This document shows, piece after piece, positions 16,996-24,493 of a stretch of 36,565 nucleotides of DNA. A program made the translations under genes and the position numbers. Each line of letters begins with the position of its first letter. Position 1 is the stretch's first letter. Origin of the DNA: an uncultured Veillonella sp. (GTDB lineage Bacteria > Bacillota > Negativicutes > Veillonellales > Veillonellaceae); NCBI RefSeq assembly GCF_905209685.1, contig NZ_CAJLUB010000004.1, forward strand, positions 1-36,565, in the 5' to 3' direction. The notes below the pieces were generated by a model. The model was not told the origin of the DNA. It saw only the letters and a list, made by a program, of their open reading frames with translations, and did not search any database.

Positions 16996-17024
16996 AAAAA
17001 GCTATGTAAAATACATAGCTTTTT
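16996..17024. terminator. Bidirectional terminator between the hypothetical gene and pduO
   Basis: A perfect 13-bp stem, AAAAAGCTATGTA (16996-17008) with TACATAGCTTTTT (17012-17024), has a 3-nt loop. A T-run follows on plus and an A/T-rich arm gives T-residues on minus. It lies 14 nt after the plus-strand stop and just beyond the pduO stop, so it probably serves both genes. Confidence 0.88.
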
Positions 17025-17029
17025 TTTGT

Positions 17030-17545
17030 TTATTCAGCTCCAATTTCCTCTTCTACACGACACATAATAAAGCAAAGGTCGGATAGACGGTTTAAATATT
17101 TTAAATTAGATTCGTGAACACTTTCACCAGCATCTAATACGCGCCATAAATCACGTTCAGCACGACGAGCAATCGTTCTAGCCACATGTAAGTATGCTGA
17201 AGATTGTTTCTCACCTGGAATTACGAAATTAGATAAAGGCTCAAGCTTTTCATCAAAGCGATCTATTACCTTTTCTAAATGTTTGACATGTTGTTCTGTA
17301 ATTACTGGAGCAGCATTTAAGCTAGCAATATCAGCCATTAAAGTCCATAAGTTGCGCTCAATATCATATAATTCAGTAGCAACACGAGGATTTTCAGCAT
17401 AGGAACGAGCCAAGCCTAAAAATGCTTGTAATTCATCGATTGTACCATAAGCTTCTACGCGTAAAGAGGATTTAGGTACTCGTTCACCTGTATATAAACC
17501 AGTTGTACCAGCATCACCTGTTTTAGTGTAAACACTACTTGCCAT
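17030..17545 (-). CDS. pduO: PduO-type cob(I)yrinic acid a,c-diamide adenosyltransferase
   Basis: Transfers the adenosyl group of ATP to cob(I)alamin or cobinamide. The 171-residue protein has the ATP-binding N-terminal motif YTKTGDAGTTGLYTGERVPK (residues 5-24), VEAYGTIDELQAFLG (about 31-45) and the helical RTIARRAERDLWRV segment near residues 127-140 that carries the conserved Arg/Glu pair. AGGAGG stands eight bases before the ATG. It lies 65 nt after ndk and is separated from the cobamide operon only by the plus-strand hypothetical gene. Confidence 0.93.
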   Translation of the reverse strand: MASSVYTKTGDAGTTGLYTGERVPKSSLRVEAYGTIDELQAFLGLARSYAENPRVATELYDIERNLWTLMADIASLNAAPVITEQHVKHLEKVIDRFDEKLEPLSNFVIPGEKQSSAYLHVARTIARRAERDLWRVLDAGESVHESNLKYLNRLSDLCFIMCRVEEEIGAE

Positions 17546-17610
17546 ATGTATTACCTCCTATAGATATACATAAATGTAGAAAGAAAAGCTACAGGATCTC
17601 AACCTTGAGA

Positions 17611-18018
17611 TTATTTATATTCTGGGAACCAAAGATGAATTTCACGAGCAGCAGCCTCTGGAGAGTCAGAAGCATGAACTACGTTGGCATCCATTGTTAA
17701 GGCATAGTCACCACGAATACTACCAGGGGCAGCATCTACAGGATTTGTTGCACCGTTTAATGCACGTACAGATACGATAGCATTATCTCCGGCCAATACG
17801 AAAGCAAGAACTGGACCAGATGTGATGAAATCTACTAATTCACCAAAGAATGGTTTCTCTTTATGCTCAGCATAATGCTCTTCAGCTAATTCACGAGGTA
17901 CTTGTAGAAGTTTTAATGCTTTAATTACAAGACCTTTACGTTCATAACGGCTAAGAATTTCACCACTTAATTGACGCTTAACTGCATCTGGTTTGATTAA
18001 AACTAATGTTTCTTGCAT
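17611..18018 (-). CDS. ndk: Nucleoside diphosphate kinase
   Basis: Transfers gamma-phosphate among nucleoside di- and triphosphates. The 135-residue protein begins [19 protein letters not shown] (residues 3-21) and ends with [20 protein letters not shown], which holds the catalytic-histidine region (VHASDS). Length is that of short bacterial NDK. The ATG has AGGAGG five bases upstream. A short ATCTCAA/TTGAGAT hairpin without T-run sits directly after the stop. Confidence 0.95.
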   Translation of the reverse strand: MQETLVLIKPDAVKRQLSGEILSRYERKGLVIKALKLLQVPRELAEEHYAEHKEKPFFGELVDFITSGPVLAFVLAGDNAIVSVRALNGATNPVDAAPGSIRGDYALTMDANVVHASDSPEAAAREIHLWFPEYK

Positions 18019-18040
18019 GATATCCTCCTGTAGATATTAA

Positions 18041-18916
18041 TTAAAATAATGCTTTCTCTTTATATTTAGGATTCATTGCTTGTTGTTTCAATTTTGCAAT
18101 ACGTTCCTCTGTACGAGGATGTGTACTAAAAAGATTGCTCAAGCTTTCACCAATACCAACCATAGGGTTGATGATAAACATATGGGCCGTTGCATTACTT
18201 GCATTTGGCAATGCACCATGTTTTGAATAGTAGTCAATTTTAGCGAGGGCAGATGCTAAAGCCAATGGATTTCGACACATCTCTCCGCCCCCTTCATCAG
18301 CTAAAAACTCACGAGCCCGAGAAATACTCATTTGAATGAGTCCTGCTGCAATAGGTGCAATAACTATGGCGCCTATTAACTCTAACGGATTAGAGCCTTC
18401 ACGGTCATCTGAGCGACCAAATATAGCTGAGAATTGAAGCACATGGGCAATCATAGAAATAGCCCCTGCCATCATAGCGGCAATCGTGCTAATCAAGGTA
18501 TCGCGATTCTTAACATGTGTTAATTCGTGACCTAGAACACCTTCTAGCTCATCATCAGTTAATAGACGTTGAATACCTTCTGTAACAGCTACCGCTGCAT
18601 GACTTGGATTTCTACCTGTAGCAAACGCATTAGGTACATCACTTGGAATGATATACACTTTTGGCATTGGTAAGTTACCATTTTTAGCCAAACGTTCTAC
18701 CATACCATATAGTTTTGGATTAGATTGAGCAGTTACTTGTTGTGCATTATATTGTGCTAAAACGATTTTGTCGCTATACCAATAGGACATAAAATTCATG
18801 CCCATGGATATAACGAACATAATCATCATACCACTTCTACCGCCAATCATATCACCTAAGACCACTAGAATGGCCGTTAGAGTCGCTAATAATAGTGTTG
18901 TTTTCATATTGTTCAT
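18041..18916 (-). CDS. htpX: Membrane zinc metalloprotease HtpX
   Basis: Integral membrane M48 protease that degrades misfolded membrane proteins. The start is taken as ATG 18914-18916 (MNNMKTTLLL), since GGAGG lies five bases upstream; this gives 291 residues. Hydrophobic helices occur at about 5-25, 28-45 and two near 145-190. The zinc motif is GHELTH (within VLGHELTHVKNRD), and the third ligand is in REFLADEGG. A C-terminal STHPRTEERI segment is also typical. It follows thrB by 55 nt and probably has its own weak promoter in that gap. Confidence 0.93.
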   Translation of the reverse strand: MNNMKTTLLLATLTAILVVLGDMIGGRSGMMIMFVISMGMNFMSYWYSDKIVLAQYNAQQVTAQSNPKLYGMVERLAKNGNLPMPKVYIIPSDVPNAFATGRNPSHAAVAVTEGIQRLLTDDELEGVLGHELTHVKNRDTLISTIAAMMAGAISMIAHVLQFSAIFGRSDDREGSNPLELIGAIVIAPIAAGLIQMSISRAREFLADEGGGEMCRNPLALASALAKIDYYSKHGALPNASNATAHMFIINPMVGIGESLSNLFSTHPRTEERIAKLKQQAMNPKYKEKALF

Positions 18917-18926
18917 AGTTTCCTCC

Positions 18927-18967
18927 AATTATAGTTATGGACTATGCCTAACACTATAATTATACCA
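18927..18967 (-). promoter_or_regulatory. Possible extended -10 promoter and leader inverted repeat of htpX
   Basis: On the minus strand TGGTATAAT (18959-18967) is a good extended -10 element, though no -35 is clear. Downstream, AATTATAGT and ACTATAATT (18953-18961 and 18927-18935) form a 9-bp inverted repeat, whose 3' arm ends directly against the GGAGG of htpX. The stem is AT-rich and weak. Confidence 0.35.
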
Positions 18968-18971
18968 CAAA

Positions 18972-19886
18972 CTATATAATTGACGCTCCTGTACTATCTG
19001 CTTCTAAACAGTATGTTTTATTTTCAATTCCATTAGCTGTAAATACAGCACCCATAGCATCAGCTACAGCTTGAACGTGGGCTTTATCTACATAGGCAAT
19101 TAAAGTAGAACCTGATCCACTGATTGTAGCACCGTAAGCTCCAGCTGCTTTAGCAGCGTCAAAGGCTGCATCACAATTTGGTATCAATGTTTTACGGTAT
19201 GGCACATGCAAATTATCATCTAATGCAACGGATAAATTACTTAATTGATGTGTAATTAAACTTGTTACAAATAAAGATGCATGGCTCACATTTTGGACAG
19301 CCTCTTTAAATGGTACATGATTAGGTAAAACGGAACGTGCATATTCTGTGGATACCATAACCTCCGGTACCACAACAGCAAAATGTAATTCCGATGGAAC
19401 AGATATGACTGTATTTAATACCTTTGTTTTTAAACCGGTAGCACAGCATAAGTTACCAAAAATAGCAGGTGCTACATTATCTGGATGACCTTCCATACGG
19501 TTTGCAATAACCAATAGTTCTTCTTTAGTTAGAGGGTGTTTAACTAGTGCATTAGCTAGTAAAAGTCCACCTACGATGGCTGTACTACTACTGCCGAGTC
19601 CACGAGAAGGTGGAATTAAGGTTTCAGACGTAATATGTCCGTATTGAATCGGCTCTTGAGCAGTAGCAAAAACTTGATCCATAGCAAATCCAATAAGGTT
19701 CTTTTTAGGATCTTCAGCGCGAAGAATATCGGCACCGAAACCTTCAAAGGTATATGTATATTCAGTAGCATTTGGATCTGGTGTAAAGCTAAAGATATTG
19801 TAAAGGTTTAATGCTAATCCTAGGCAATCAAAACCTGGCCCGCAGTTGGCACTAGTAGCGGGCACTTGTACGCGAATGGTATTCAT
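18972..19886 (-). CDS. thrB: Homoserine kinase
   Basis: A GHMP kinase of 304 residues that makes O-phosphohomoserine in threonine synthesis. The N-terminal VPATSANCGPGFDCLGLAL (8-26) and the ATP loop PSRGLGSSSTAIVGG (about 93-107) are diagnostic, with a C-terminal GATISGSGSTLIA glycine-rich motif. It starts 3 nt after the hom stop. The next pathway enzyme, thrC, is not in the window. Confidence 0.95.
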   Translation of the reverse strand: MNTIRVQVPATSANCGPGFDCLGLALNLYNIFSFTPDPNATEYTYTFEGFGADILRAEDPKKNLIGFAMDQVFATAQEPIQYGHITSETLIPPSRGLGSSSTAIVGGLLLANALVKHPLTKEELLVIANRMEGHPDNVAPAIFGNLCCATGLKTKVLNTVISVPSELHFAVVVPEVMVSTEYARSVLPNHVPFKEAVQNVSHASLFVTSLITHQLSNLSVALDDNLHVPYRKTLIPNCDAAFDAAKAAGAYGATISGSGSTLIAYVDKAHVQAVADAMGAVFTANGIENKTYCLEADSTGASII

Positions 19887-19889
19887 AGT

Positions 19890-21179
19890 TTAAGCTTCCA
19901 TAATACGAATGACACTATTAACAGACTTAACGGAACGCAAGCTGTTAAAGGAATCAATAAGATTTAAAATATAAGATCTAGGACATTTGGACGTAACAAT
20001 TGCAAGAACCGCAGTTTCTGGATCCATATTGCGTTGAACGATGGATAATACAGAAATCTTTTGTTCTGCTAATTTTGCAGAAATTTTGGCTAATACACCT
20101 GTTTTATTATCTACTTCTAAACGCAAGTAGTAGCTAGATTGAATCTTGCCAGGAGAGTAAATGTTCTTTTGATCGTAATAGAATGGTTTCAAACGACCTG
20201 TTTCATTGTACGAAACATTTTTTGCTACTTCCATAATATCGGATACTACAGAGCTACCTGTAGGCAAGCTACCAGCACCGCGACCATATAACATTACATC
20301 ATCGATACCATTACCTTTAACATAAATAGCATTATAAGAGCCGCGAACGGATGCTAAAGGATGTGTTGTAGGAATAAATGCAGGGTATACATTTAAAGAT
20401 AAACCTTGGCTAGTTTCCTTAGCAATGCCTAATAATTTAATATTGTAGCCAAATTCTTTACCAAATTTGATGTCTTCTGTATCTATGCTCGTAATACCTT
20501 CTACAGATACATCTTCAAAGAAGATGCGACGATTGAAACTAATAGAGGCAAGGATAGCCAATTTACGTGCTGCATCTAGACCCTCAACGTCAGCTGTAGG
20601 ATCAGCCTCTGCATAACCTAGCTCTTGTGCTTCCTTTAGTACATCTTGATAGCTTAAACCTTCTTCAGACATTTTCGTTAAAATGAAGTTTGTCGTACCA
20701 TTCATAATACCGATGATCTCAGTAATACGATTGCCCGCTAAGGATTCATATAATGTACGGATGATAGGAATACCACCTAATACAGATGCTTCAAAGCGCA
20801 AATCCACTCCATTTTTGCTAGCTAAATCTAATAGGTATGGGCCAGATTCTGCTAATAAATCTTTATTCGCTGTTACTACATTTTTCTTGGCCTTTAAAGC
20901 GCCTTCTACACAGTCTTTAGCAAAGGTTGTCCCACCCATTAATTCCACAACCATTTGAATGGAATCATCTTTTAATACTTCATCAATATCAGTTACATAT
21001 TGAGCTGTTTCAGGCAATGTAATATGGCTATATTTATCAGGATTACGCACAAAGATTTTAGAAATTTCTACATTAACACCTGTACGATTTCTAATTAACT
21101 CAGCATTATCTTGCAACAAATTAAATGTACCTTGTGCAACAGTACCAAAACCTAATAACGCAATTTTTATAGTGGTCAT
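19890..21179 (-). CDS. hom: Homoserine dehydrogenase
   Basis: Reduces aspartate semialdehyde to homoserine. The 429-residue protein has the Rossmann motif LGFGTVAQGTF (9-19), VTANKDLLAE, and the catalytic/substrate block GIMNGTTNFILTKM followed by AQELGYAEADPTADVEGLDAA. An ACT domain occupies about 345-425 (LRLEVDNKTGVLAKIS), so feedback control by threonine is likely, as known for the family. It lies 24 nt after the pheB-like ACT gene and 3 nt before thrB. Confidence 0.96.
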   Translation of the reverse strand: MTTIKIALLGFGTVAQGTFNLLQDNAELIRNRTGVNVEISKIFVRNPDKYSHITLPETAQYVTDIDEVLKDDSIQMVVELMGGTTFAKDCVEGALKAKKNVVTANKDLLAESGPYLLDLASKNGVDLRFEASVLGGIPIIRTLYESLAGNRITEIIGIMNGTTNFILTKMSEEGLSYQDVLKEAQELGYAEADPTADVEGLDAARKLAILASISFNRRIFFEDVSVEGITSIDTEDIKFGKEFGYNIKLLGIAKETSQGLSLNVYPAFIPTTHPLASVRGSYNAIYVKGNGIDDVMLYGRGAGSLPTGSSVVSDIMEVAKNVSYNETGRLKPFYYDQKNIYSPGKIQSSYYLRLEVDNKTGVLAKISAKLAEQKISVLSIVQRNMDPETAVLAIVTSKCPRSYILNLIDSFNSLRSVKSVNSVIRIMEA

Positions 21180-21203
21180 AATTGTCCTACTCTCTTCAAT
21201 AGC

Positions 21204-21653
21204 CTATGCTTGGCCTAAAATTTCAACCTTAATAATGCCCTTCATAGAGCGAATATCTAATAATAAATCTTCTAATGATCCTTGTAAATCTTTCGTTTCA
21301 AAGGAAATGCTACTGTTTGCAATACCCTGTAAAGGAATATCTTGATTGATTGTCAAAATACTACCATTCCGTTCTGCAATGGCTTTTAAAACACTAGATA
21401 GCATGCCAGATTCATTAGACATGGAAACATAAATACTAACGATTTTACCTTGGGCAATTTCAAAAAATGGGAATACATAATCTTTGTACTTGTAATATGC
21501 AGAACGACTCAAATCCATTTTTTCAACTGCTTCATTAATCGTTTTAACTTCACCTAGCTTCAAAATCTCTTTTACCTTGATCGTCTTTTTTATCGCTTCT
21601 GGTAAAATATCTTCTTGCACCAGATAAAACTTATCTTTTTTTGGTTTAGTCAT
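21204..21653 (-). CDS. pheB: ACT domain-containing protein (PheB/UPF0735)
   Basis: A 149-residue protein with an N-terminal helical part (LVQEDILPEAIKKTIKVKEIL; NEAVEKMDLSRSAYYKYKD, resembling a helix-turn-helix) and a C-terminal ACT domain (VSIYVSMSNESGMLSSVLKAIAE). This matches UPF0735, in which B. subtilis PheB is found; the function of that family is not settled. Start is ATG 21651-21653 with AGGGAG ten bases upstream; a GTG three codons earlier lies too close to the Shine-Dalgarno. The position before hom suggests amino-acid sensing. Confidence 0.85.
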   Translation of the reverse strand: MTKPKKDKFYLVQEDILPEAIKKTIKVKEILKLGEVKTINEAVEKMDLSRSAYYKYKDYVFPFFEIAQGKIVSIYVSMSNESGMLSSVLKAIAERNGSILTINQDIPLQGIANSSISFETKDLQGSLEDLLLDIRSMKGIIKVEILGQA

Positions 21654-21668
21654 AGAACACACACTCCC

Positions 21669-22661
21669 TTATTGTTCTTTTGAAGTTTCTTGGGCCACAA
21701 ATTGACGCCCATATAATGTTAATACTGCATACATACCGATAAAAAATGGCAAATATTCTGCCATAACTCGCCATGCTACAGCTACAATACCAACAGTTCC
21801 ATTAGGTACAAAGGTACTAAACAATACTACAAATAGTCCTTCTGCAATCCCTGTTCCCCCTGGTGTTGGTGCGAAATATAAAATTAAATTTAATAGAATC
21901 ATTCGATCTAATATATCAATGATAGGAATATCTGGTGTGAAAGCATACATCAATGCAGGTGCAATACAGTATAAGCTTAATAAACTCAATCCAGACTCAA
22001 TAAATACAATAAAGGATTGAATCGGTTGTTTATATAGTAATCCTAAACCTTGATTCAAGGTTTCTAATTTAGAGAGCCAATCTCTTGTTTTATGTGCTTT
22101 AAAACGTTGCGCTAAATTATATACAAATTGACGCATATATTTAGTCTGCAAGATATATGTACCTAAAAGCGTGGCAATAACAGCTAATACAGCGAAAATT
22201 AACAGCATATCTCGTGAGATATAAGGAATTTCAATGGCATCACGTAAAAATACTAAAGGTAACATGATGACCAAGAACATAATAGAAAATACGGTACGTA
22301 TTAATACGATTGGCGTGCCTTTAGATATTGGTACACCATAACTTTTCAATACTAGAACTTGCGCTACAGCACCTCCACTGGCACCTGGTGTCAACATGGC
22401 CATAAAATAATTACTAAAAATTACGCGAAGTACCGCTTTTATGGATAGCTTGTACCCACCGATTTTTACAAGTCTTTGTAACCGTAGGCCATCAAAATAC
22501 ATACCTGCTGCTAAAGCTATCAAAGCTAATAATAAAGAAATACTATTAAATGATGAAATTGTTTTTAATGCATCTAAATCAATAGTGTAGTAAATGATAC
22601 CAATTGACACAGCCAATAGTAAGAGAAACATAAAAATGCCTCTCTTCATCATTTTACTCAT
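21669..22661 (-). CDS. UPF0104/lysylphosphatidylglycerol synthase-type membrane protein
   Basis: A 330-residue protein with about eight hydrophobic helices and the UPF0104 (flippase-like, PF03706) pattern: YFDGLRLQRLVKIGGYKLS near 54-72, NYFMAMLTPGASGGAVAQVLVLKSYGVP near 89-116 and FAPTPGGTGIAEG near 264-276. There is no aminoacyl transferase domain, so it is not a full MprF. Relatives (YbhN, AglD and HpnL types) are thought to act in lipid or glycolipid handling. It overlaps the YdjC-like gene by 4 nt, so the two probably act together. Confidence 0.85.
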   Translation of the reverse strand: MSKMMKRGIFMFLLLLAVSIGIIYYTIDLDALKTISSFNSISLLLALIALAAGMYFDGLRLQRLVKIGGYKLSIKAVLRVIFSNYFMAMLTPGASGGAVAQVLVLKSYGVPISKGTPIVLIRTVFSIMFLVIMLPLVFLRDAIEIPYISRDMLLIFAVLAVIATLLGTYILQTKYMRQFVYNLAQRFKAHKTRDWLSKLETLNQGLGLLYKQPIQSFIVFIESGLSLLSLYCIAPALMYAFTPDIPIIDILDRMILLNLILYFAPTPGGTGIAEGLFVVLFSTFVPNGTVGIVAVAWRVMAEYLPFFIGMYAVLTLYGRQFVAQETSKEQ

Positions 22662-23512
22662 ATCAAGTCTCCATAATTAATTAGCTCAATATTATGTTGT
22701 CTAATATATAAACGCGTATGGTTAGAACAAACAGCTTGTAATTCATCCTCCCAATGATAGCCCCATTTATATTGATTTCCCAAAATCGTATTATTTAAAC
22801 CTGGATGAATCATCAATTCATGAGTACCTGATTTTTTAGATACGGATTTTAATATACCCATTAACGTTTTCTGGTTAATGTGTCCCCCGTTTACCATACC
22901 CCAAAAATATTGTGTGGAATACATACCATTATCCCGCACTGTAGGCCTTGCCTTTGCCGCTACGGTAGATAAACCGACCTTGCCTAGTAATCGCACTGGC
23001 GAGTACATATAATTGACAAATAAAGAGGATTCATCTGGAATGCGTATTGCATTAATACCATAGTGTTTAGCTTGCTCAATAACGATTGGTAGTACCGTTG
23101 GTAATACATGCATATGTTGATGACCATCAATATGTGTTACGTGCAAACCGGACTCCATGATCCGTTCCATTTGAGCGTGAATTTCTTTGCGCAACTCACT
23201 ATAGTTAATCTTTCCAGTATAAATTCGTTTCATAAAATCGATATATGTTTCTGGAAAGACGCCTTCGGATGTAAGCAGAGATGGTACTTCAGATGGATTA
23301 CATACCGGTTTTAGCCCACCTACTAAGGCGATATGAACACCAATGCCCAACTTAGGGTTATTTTTTGCCATACTTACGGCTTCTGTAAAAGCTTCGCCTC
23401 CCGCTAATAGAGAGGTGCTCGTAATAATACCTGTACGGTGGCCATCAATGACTGCAGCATTAACTGCACTATGAAGACCAAAATCGTCGGCATTTACTAT
23501 TAATTTGGACAT
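22658..23512 (-). CDS. ChbG/HpnK family carbohydrate deacetylase (YdjC-like)
   Basis: About 284 residues, starting MSKLIVNADDFGLHSAVN at ATG 23510-23512, with AAGGAAG six bases upstream; the longer reading to 23530 would include the Shine-Dalgarno. Metal-site residues of the YdjC fold are visible in NADDFG, GVHIAL, HIDGHQHMHVLP and LMIHPG. Relatives remove acetyl groups from N-acetylated sugars (ChbG on chito-oligosaccharides, HpnK in hopanoid glycosides). Coupled by ATGA to a UPF0104 membrane protein, so a membrane glycolipid substrate is plausible. First gene of the unit running into hom-thrB. Confidence 0.87.
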   Translation of the reverse strand: MSKLIVNADDFGLHSAVNAAVIDGHRTGIITSTSLLAGGEAFTEAVSMAKNNPKLGIGVHIALVGGLKPVCNPSEVPSLLTSEGVFPETYIDFMKRIYTGKINYSELRKEIHAQMERIMESGLHVTHIDGHQHMHVLPTVLPIVIEQAKHYGINAIRIPDESSLFVNYMYSPVRLLGKVGLSTVAAKARPTVRDNGMYSTQYFWGMVNGGHINQKTLMGILKSVSKKSGTHELMIHPGLNNTILGNQYKWGYHWEDELQAVCSNHTRLYIRQHNIELINYGDLI

Positions 23513-23531
23513 AGTTTTCTTCCTTTTCATT

Positions 23532-23557
23532 AAAAAAGGGGAGAACTTTGTTCTCCC
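23532..23557 (-). terminator. Terminator hairpin in the ydjC-like gene leader
   Basis: On the minus strand GGGAGAAC, loop AAA, GTTCTCCC is a perfect 8-bp GC-rich stem followed by C and six T. It ends about 20 nt before the start codon and directly before the ribosome binding site. A promoter lies upstream of it (23574-23603), so this is a leader terminator and not the terminator of the preceding operon. Confidence 0.8.
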
Positions 23558-23563
23558 ACAAAG
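23546..23563 (-). promoter_or_regulatory. Candidate antiterminator hairpin overlapping the leader terminator
   Basis: CTTTGT, a six-base loop GGGAGA, then ACAAAG form a 6-bp hairpin at the predicted 5' end of the transcript. It uses part of the 5' arm and the loop of the terminator at 23532-23557, so both cannot form at once. Mechanism and ligand are unknown. Confidence 0.5.
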
Positions 23564-23573
23564 GATATATGTT

Positions 23574-23603
23574 ATTGTACCAAATACAGAACTATAAAAT
23601 CAA
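23574..23603 (-). promoter_or_regulatory. Predicted promoter of the ydjC-like to thrB operon
   Basis: Minus-strand TTGATT (23598-23603), an 18-nt spacer and TACAAT (23574-23579) match the housekeeping sigma consensus at four and five of six positions. It lies downstream of the trmH-side terminator and gives a leader of about 55 nt. Confidence 0.6.
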
Positions 23604-23607
23604 TACA

Positions 23608-23641
23608 AAAGCCCCCTACTTGTATACTAGTAGAGGACTTT
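23608..23641 (-). terminator. Terminator of the ABC exporter-trmH operon
   Basis: A 13-bp stem with two G-T pairs (AAAGTCCTCTACT with AGTAGGGGGCTTT on the minus strand), an 8-nt loop and a following T. It ends just upstream of the ydjC promoter. Confidence 0.72.
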
Positions 23642-23666
23642 CGATATACTTATAAATTTTTATCAT

Positions 23667-23694
23667 AAATACTTGATTTGATTCTCAAGTATTT
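23667..23694 (-). other. Hairpin directly after the trmH-type gene
   Basis: A perfect 10-bp inverted repeat, AAATACTTGA with TCAAGTATTT, has an 8-nt centre and starts three bases after the stop codon. It is AT-rich with only a broken T-run, so it may be a weak first terminator ahead of the stronger one at 23608-23641. Confidence 0.5.
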
Positions 23695-23697
23695 TAA

Positions 23698-24492
23698 TTA
23701 TGACATCAATTGCTCTTGAGCTTTATACATACATAGAGCTGCTGCTACACTCACATTTAACGATTCAATGTCACCATACATAGGGATCATGATTCGATGC
23801 TTACATAGATTCATAACCTCAGGTGTTACCCCATTCCCTTCATTACCTAAAATCAACATACATCGTTTATCGTATGTAATCATATGATATGGTTTTGAGT
23901 TTTCTAAGGCAGTTACATAGGTAGACATATTAGATTCCGCAATCAGATCATTGAGCATAGATAATGTCACATCTTCATAGACTGGTATTTTATGTAACGC
24001 ACTCATTGTGCTACGTACCGTCTTATCATTAAAAGGATCTACAGTACCTTTCATTAAAAATATGCCCTTCACACCTGCTGCTACAGCGGTACGTATAATC
24101 GTACCTAGATTACCAGGATCTTGTACGCCATCTAGTGTAATATAGACACCATCTTCAATAGAGATAGATTCTATACTATGTTTGGGTTTAGCTACAATGG
24201 CAATAATACCTTGTCCATTTACGGTATTATCGATTTTATCAAATATTGGATCTTGCGCAATATAAGTAGGAATTGATTGCATAGAATCTAAAGCTAATAA
24301 CGCTTCGATATTATTATCTTTAAATTTAGACTCTCGTATAACAATTGTTTTTATTACACCATTAGATGATATATCACGGATAGAACGGATACCTTCAACA
24401 ATATACTCACCATGTTTATTACGATTTTTACGTTGTCCTAGAGAAACTATACGTTTAATAGTCTTATTATCTTTAGATTGGATAAACTCCAT
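23698..24492 (-). CDS. TrmH/SpoU family RNA 2'-O-methyltransferase
   Basis: A 264-residue SPOUT methyltransferase. An N-terminal substrate-binding domain (KRIVSLGQRKNRNKHGEYIVEGIRSI, 13-38) precedes the catalytic domain with VQDPGNLGTIIRTAVAAGV (motif 1, Arg included), LILGNEGNGV (motif 2) and IPMYGDIESLNVSVAAALCMY (motif 3), which form the SAM knot. It targets rRNA or tRNA ribose; RlmB or TsnR type cannot be decided. It begins 1 nt after the stop of the upstream ABC gene with GGGAG as binding site, so it is part of that transcript. Confidence 0.88.
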   Translation of the reverse strand: MEFIQSKDNKTIKRIVSLGQRKNRNKHGEYIVEGIRSIRDISSNGVIKTIVIRESKFKDNNIEALLALDSMQSIPTYIAQDPIFDKIDNTVNGQGIIAIVAKPKHSIESISIEDGVYITLDGVQDPGNLGTIIRTAVAAGVKGIFLMKGTVDPFNDKTVRSTMSALHKIPVYEDVTLSMLNDLIAESNMSTYVTALENSKPYHMITYDKRCMLILGNEGNGVTPEVMNLCKHRIMIPMYGDIESLNVSVAAALCMYKAQEQLMS

Positions 24493-24493
24493 G

